DNA from: Aquarana catesbeiana
Lineage: Eukaryota > Chordata > Amphibia > Anura > Ranidae
Length of the DNA: 64,000 bases
NCBI RefSeq assembly: GCF_042186555.1
Contig: NC_133325.1
Coordinates: 94,715,110 to 94,779,109 of the forward strand
Direction: 5' to 3'
Shown here piece after piece: positions 59,453 to 64,000 of the stretch. Below the pieces are notes generated by a model that was given only the letters and a program-made list of their open reading frames with translations, was not told the origin of the DNA and did not search any database. Position 1 is the stretch's first letter, and the number at the start of each line of letters is the position of its first letter. A program made the translations under genes and the position numbers.

Positions 59453-61165
59453 CAGTGTGTAGTGACATGGGACAAGTTACTTTTCAGAGGAACTCTGTAC
59501 TTTAATTGCTGCACACAGTGAAGACTCATCTCTACGTTGGTGAACTACCTTGATGATAGATTCTTCACATGACCGCAGTCTCAGCCTGGTACCGGGCATT
59601 GATGGGCATGCGCTGCATGAAAAAGTGCTTCCCGTGTAGGGCATGTGACCCCATCCACACTGCCTGGCATAACCCAAAAACCCCATGGGGTTACAGCTTG
59701 GAGGAGTCGGCAAAAATGCAACCGCTCTGCACCAGCCTGAAGGGTACCTAAAATGTCTGTTGTCCTCTTATTATTTAAATCCCCTGTTTTAAATACTACA
59801 GGCAACAGAGATTTTTTTTTTTTTAAGCAAAGGTGATGCTGAAATATACCTTGCTGTAAATATGCACTGCCAATGTTGGTTAATAATGAAATGTAGGAAA
59901 TGAGCATCAGCAAAAAGGACAGAGAAAGCTCCCTGTGCAGAGGAGTGAGTGAGTTGGCTCTGGCAGTATAGGAGTCTGAGCAATGTAGGCCATTTTTCAT
60001 CTTCAGTCACTTTTACAGGACAAGTCACACCATACCCGCCTTCCACATTTCCAAAGAGTTGAAAGAGCTAAAACCACAAATATGCAGTGAACATGACTAC
60101 CTCTTTTAACCCTGTAAGTATTCTTTTGAACTATAATTAACTTTATAGATCTAGAAGCCTGGTGAGTTCAGAAGGCAAAGCAATTCAACTGCTTGCTTCT
60201 TGTCCTGAGCAAACCATTTATTTAGTTATCTTTTTTTTAGATTAAAGCTGAAACTACAATTTTTTAAGTAATATTTTCTTTACCCTAATTGATAAAGATA
60301 AAGGGATTACAGTTAATGAGAGTAAATCTATCATGAACATTTTTAAAATTCTAGCTTTGGGGAAACTTTCCCATGAGCATGCCAGGATTTGGTGTGCCTT
60401 CTTAACTAAGTGACTGTAGTTTGAATAATGGTAATCTACGATAATTCCTATTTACTAAAACAGCTGAAAAAAAATGAAATGTGATACTTGGGTATTCATG
60501 TAAAAACTAGAAAATAGGAAAGCAAGTCTATTGCCCGCAGCAACTAATCAGATCCCACCTATCAATTTCTACCTTTTAGTCAGTTGCTATAGACCTCTCA
60601 TAACCATACAGTGCTATCCATTGCTATATGGCTTTCTCTTTGATATTTGAAAATATGTGCATAATCCTTAGTTTCCAAAGACTTACTCTTGTAAATTCCA
60701 AAGAACCAGTTTTAGGACACTACACAATGCACTATTCTGTTAGGGAAAAAAAATTACACAAATTACAGAAGAGGTCTAAAACCGTGTTTGAGTCAGCTGC
60801 ACGTAGCGTGATTGGTTTCTCTGCTATTTGTGCTTCTTTTAGTAAATTGTTTTTTGTTATATGAGAATGTAAGCATTTATATCCATATAAAAGGTAGCAC
60901 AAACACCAATCACCATAAAATGTGTTGATTGTCAAGAACAGAATAGGAGGTGTGAAAGTTGTGGAACCATCTGTCCTAGTTATATAATATAATCCATGAT
61001 GTCAGAAAGTCTGCACAGGTGTTAACTCTATTCATCCTTGCCATCCTGTTCATGATCAACATTTATACATTTATATAGTCAGACAACAAAGTCTATAGTC
61101 AGACAACAAAGTTAATGAGAAAAAAAAAAAAAACGAACACACACCCCCCAAAAAAAACAAAAAAA
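59453..61165. other. unassigned DNA
   Basis: No gene recognised. Frames at 59477-60046 on both strands lack a known domain. A-rich runs precede the LINE tail near 61120-61160. Confidence 0.4.
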
Positions 61166-61240
61166 ATGGACAGACTCAATGGACCACTTGGTCTTTTTCT
61201 GCTGTCACTTTTCTATACCTCCGTGTTTCTATATTTACAT
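61166..61240 (+). mobile_element. LINE 3'-end fragment
   Basis: ATGGACAGACTCAATGGACC, ACTTGGTCTTTTTCTGCTG and a TTCTATACC-GTTTCTAT tail match the terminal 3' untranslated region of a CR1/L2-type LINE. Only the tail is present. Confidence 0.6.
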
Positions 61241-61617
61241 GGCTAAAGGTGTGACTTGTTGTCACATGCCCAGGGTAGAGATGCTATAATGGTATTATGT
61301 GTGGAAAACAAATGACGTTGTAGGCCCCCACCCCTGTTCAGGGATTATTGTTCCAATTTTTTAGGTAGATGGCCTTTTGCATGCCTTTATCATGCCTGTA
61401 TAGTTTCCCTAGGATAAACAAGGAAGGTACCTCTCTATGACCAATTGCCAGCAGCACGAGCTCTGTCACATAAAACATTGGTAAGTATCTGGCTATAATT
61501 GTATAACCTTTAGTTGACAACATCGTACACCATATTCAGAAATCTAAAGAATTTGTCAACACGTAGATCCAGAAGATACAATGGTGTCCTATGATGTCTC
61601 ATCCATTATCACTTATA
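61241..61617. other. unassigned DNA
   Basis: No recognisable feature up to the TACT target site of the solo LTR. Confidence 0.4.
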
Positions 61618-61621
61618 TACT

Positions 61622-62674
61622 TGTAGCGCTGGTAGATTTGCAATCTACCATCTGATAGGTAAATTTAGTGAATTGCCCCTTAGGGGAAGTTAGGTTTGCC
61701 TCTGTTCCAGCTTGGCTGACGTTGCATGTGTTTCCATACTGGGCCGGTGGGTGTCATTGTTGCTATTGGCTAGTATTGGAAGGGCAACGTGTCAAAGCGT
61801 ATGGATGCTCTTCTGTCCCGGAGACAAGTCGGTGGAGGTGGTCCTCCGAGTTGCATTCTGGCAGAGGGTATTTAGGGGACAGACGAAATGTTAGAGGGGT
61901 TTTTTTTAGAGCCACCTGCTGGCCCTCCTGGCCGACAGGTATGCGTAGAGTGCTAATTCGTGGTCCTCCGTTCCGGAGGCCCACGTCGCTGCGGCGCATG
62001 GGTGGGCCCAGAAGCTTGTCTGGGGCCTACCACAGCAGCCGAGGAATGGTCCTGAGCTGTCTATCCAGATTGAAGAAGCTGGACAACCGAGGGGATCCCA
62101 GGGGAGGACCCATCATGGAAGGATCACGCAGAGTGCTGGTCTGGAGAGGGGCCTGGTGACTCGGTTGGAGGACGTATCCTAAAGTAACTTTACAGCATAG
62201 TGTTGTTGGTTTGGCTTAAAGGTTCAAGCACTGTGACTGACTTTCACCACAAAACCCATACATCCTGTGGCAGAGGATCGTACTGGTTCATCCCAAGCAA
62301 GTCTGTGGCAGAGACTTTTGTTTGTGCTACGTACTGGCTGCTAGGCAAGTGAGAGAGGCCTATCCAGGCGAGCAGAGAATGTGTCCTACGAGGGGAGCGC
62401 ATTCTATTGTAATATTCAACTCTAAAGGACATTTGTCAAGAATCCTACAGAAGGTATTTGAGCTTTCCCTGCAGTTTCCCTTCTGCCTCTTTCCTGCTAC
62501 TTCCTTCGTTAACTGTTCAATAAAGCATTGAAAACGCACTCAAGTGTTGGTGCTTGTATCGTCCAGAGGTAAACTCAATGGAACCCTAGACCCGGTATCG
62601 GTGAAATAGAGGGAAGGAGAGTGAAGGTAACAAGCCCGCTTAAACCAGCAGCTCCGCCAAGAGTTAGTGCTACA
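61622..62674 (+). mobile_element. solo LTR, plus strand, 1053 bp, with TACT target duplication
   Basis: Starts TGTAGCGCTGGTAG and ends GTTAGTGCTACA, bounded by TACT at 61618-61621 and 62675-62678. AATAAA (62519-62524) lies 150 bp before the end, as in the minus-strand copy at 48075. The two share CTGTGGCAGAGGAT, AAGTCTGTGGCAGAGACT, GGCTGCTAGG and GTGAGAGAGGCCTATCC. A 4-bp duplication and TG...CA ends identify an LTR retroelement; no internal genes remain, so it arose by recombination between the two LTRs of a provirus or retrotransposon. The frame at 61668-62159 is fortuitous. Confidence 0.9.
62519..62524 (+). terminator. AATAAA polyadenylation signal in the solo LTR
   Basis: In TTCAATAAAGCATTG, positioned 150 bp before the LTR end, consistent with the R/U5 layout seen in the minus-strand family member. 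Confidence 0.65.
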
Positions 62675-62678
62675 TACT

Positions 62679-63476
62679 AATTTCAAAAGCTATTGAGACT
62701 GCAAGTAAACATCTAAAATGGAATAAGTTTACTGACAGCTGAAAACAAAAAACTAAAGCCAGACCAAGTATGTCACTTGCTGGACTTTTGTCTTAACACT
62801 GCCTATTTTAAAGGAGAAGTTTGAGGTATATAAAAAAAAATATTTACATACTTACCTCCGTGCTGCAGCAACAGTTTTTTGCTGCAGCTGTCCCATGTTG
62901 GCTCTAAAACCGAGAACTGAGTGATCACATGACCACTGATCTCTCAGTCCTCAGTCTTTTTAGAGCTGAGAGTGTTGACTGTCAGTCACCGCTCTCCACT
63001 CTGCTTCTTCAGAAATCACTCGACCGTCGAGCTCGGGAGAGGGCAGGCAGCTTTCCACAAAAAGGAAAAGCCAGCTGTCAATCAGACATCTGGGTAAATC
63101 TTGACAATATTGTATGGTCTGGAATGGCTCTGTCATATCAGCTGATAGTGGGCTATAGCCCAATGTCAGCCAACTCTGGGTCACAGGAGTTCAATACTAA
63201 ATGCACTCCTGTGAGCCATAAAAGAATGACCATAGACTTTTTAGCCCTACTTCTCTTTTAAGTACACAGATAACTTCTACAGACAGAAATATGGTTGTAC
63301 TATGGAATCTCTGCATTTCCCATTGTAGCTAGCCTGTACATTGGTTAAGGTATGTTGTTGATACAGGAGTTAAGATTAGAACTTCAGAAATTCAAGCTTT
63401 TAGTGACCACATGAACTCAGTGGACAGATACATCAAATTTACATGGAAAGTATCACAGAATAACAAATAACCCTTT
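62679..63476. other. unassigned DNA
   Basis: No recognisable gene. A short AT-rich run at 62831 precedes CTTACCTCCGTGCTGCAGC. Confidence 0.4.
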
Positions 63477-63752
63477 TTGGACTGTGTGTTGCATTTCAAG
63501 GAGGGGGTGACTTGGACATTAAAGTCTACAGAATGTAGAGTCAAAGAACACAGACAGGAGTGCTTTGAAAGTTTGCAGCTACCCCAGACTGAGCTTTCAT
63601 TTAAACATTCGCAAAGCCAAGCAAATTCACAGAACCATCAAACAGAGAGGAGAAGAAGAACACACAAAGTCATCCCATATGTAGCTGGATTGTTGGAAGA
63701 ACTCGGAAGGATCTTTGATAATGATGAGTTCAATTTGCAGGCATGTTTTTGA
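63477..63752 (+). pseudogene. weak retroelement protein fragment
   Basis: A 91-residue plus-strand frame. Its C-terminal part (RRRRTHKVIPYVAGLLEELG followed by RIFDNDEF) faintly resembles a segment found in reverse-transcriptase proteins of Penelope-like or related elements, where a V-PYV-G-SE-L-RIF pattern precedes a K-x-NTLR block. The NTLR block is absent and the first half (KEHRQECFESLQ) shows no known motif. It may also be chance coding. Confidence 0.25.
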
Positions 63753-64000
63753 ACACATCCAAAAGTCTGCAAATTGCAAACAATAATGTGAACCTAACTG
63801 AAGTCAATGGAAAGTGAATCTTGAAAATCAATTTTCTCCATTTTCAAGGCTAATTGGCAGGGGTGTGGCAAACAAAGGGCACAGATAGCTGCCCACTGCT
63901 CTGAGGGACATCTACAAATGCAACGAAAGAATGTAAAAAAAATACAATTTAGTGGGAAGCAGCTCTTTTAATAAGGCTTAAAGTAAAAAATTAAAAATAC
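63753..64000. other. unassigned DNA to the window end
   Basis: No recognisable feature; ends in an AT-rich stretch. Confidence 0.4.

Noticed and set aside
58701..59462. 253-residue plus-strand frame rich in Cys, Pro and Ser
   Set aside because: It follows the C-rich minisatellite of a hAT MITE and crosses its boundary; no domain and all frames are similarly open.
61668..62159. 163-residue plus-strand frame
   Set aside because: Lies entirely in a solo LTR with clear TG...CA ends and TACT duplication; no domain recognised.

Overview
The window looks like intergenic or deep intronic DNA from a repeat-rich vertebrate, most likely an anuran and probably a true frog (Ranidae). This rests on the mixture of repeat families I recognise: PIF/Harbinger elements with TGCCSCGTACACACG-type ends, Tc1-like elements, several hAT-derived MITEs, TTAA-flanked MITEs carrying a 23-bp minisatellite, CR1-like LINE tails and solo LTRs ending TGTAGC...GCTACA. 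The species call is inference. I recognise no host protein-coding gene, rRNA or tRNA; nearly all long open frames are repeat-derived or chance.

Layout. 1-6.5 kb: AT-rich unassigned DNA with a ~200-bp dispersed duplication (683/1665), a MITE with 20-bp terminal repeats (883-1145) and a degenerate minisatellite. 6.5-11.8 kb: a TTAA-type MITE with minisatellite, a CR1 LINE tail, a hAT-related GC-rich repeat, a young Harbinger MITE (10759-11162) and a hAT MITE with a perfect 8-bp target duplication (11387-11814). 13-19 kb: an LTR-like unit, a TTAA MITE (14671-15597), a degenerate TATTAT array and a MITE with a perfect terminal palindrome (18110-18883). 19.7-25.7 kb: a Tc1 tip, a possible hAT MITE, a hAT-like foldback repeat and a palindromic Tc1 derivative (24727-25662). 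28-34.2 kb: more GC-rich and TTAA repeats, an internally deleted Harbinger copy (32152-33299), a Tc1 fragment and a 340-bp-spaced duplication. 34-41.6 kb: LTR-like pieces, a truncated Tc1 transposase, and a 2.3-kb foldback hAT MITE (39338-41644). 44.6-46.8 kb: a broken hAT transposase whose 3' end matches that MITE, abutting a CR1 fragment. 48-49.1 kb: a minus-strand solo LTR. 49.6-56.8 kb: a nearly intact 7.27-kb Harbinger element. 58.3-62.7 kb: a hAT MITE, a 133-bp Harbinger MITE, a LINE tail and a plus-strand solo LTR with a TACT duplication.

The main find is the Harbinger element at 49555-56822. It has 18-bp perfect terminal repeats, a TAA target duplication and three spliced genes: a MADF-domain/proline-rich protein (minus), a Myb/SANT-like acidic protein (plus) that shares a CpG-rich divergent promoter with it, and an uninterrupted two-exon DDE transposase (minus). 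The known two-gene Harbinger design pairs a nuclease-type transposase with a Myb-like helper, so a MADF gene as a third component is unusual. The MADF frame has one stop codon, and the Myb-like gene model has a one-base phase mismatch at its last junction, so the element may be recently dead or nearly functional. Smaller copies at 10759, 32152 and 59317 carry matching ends, and 32152-33299 is clearly a deletion derivative of the same kind of element.
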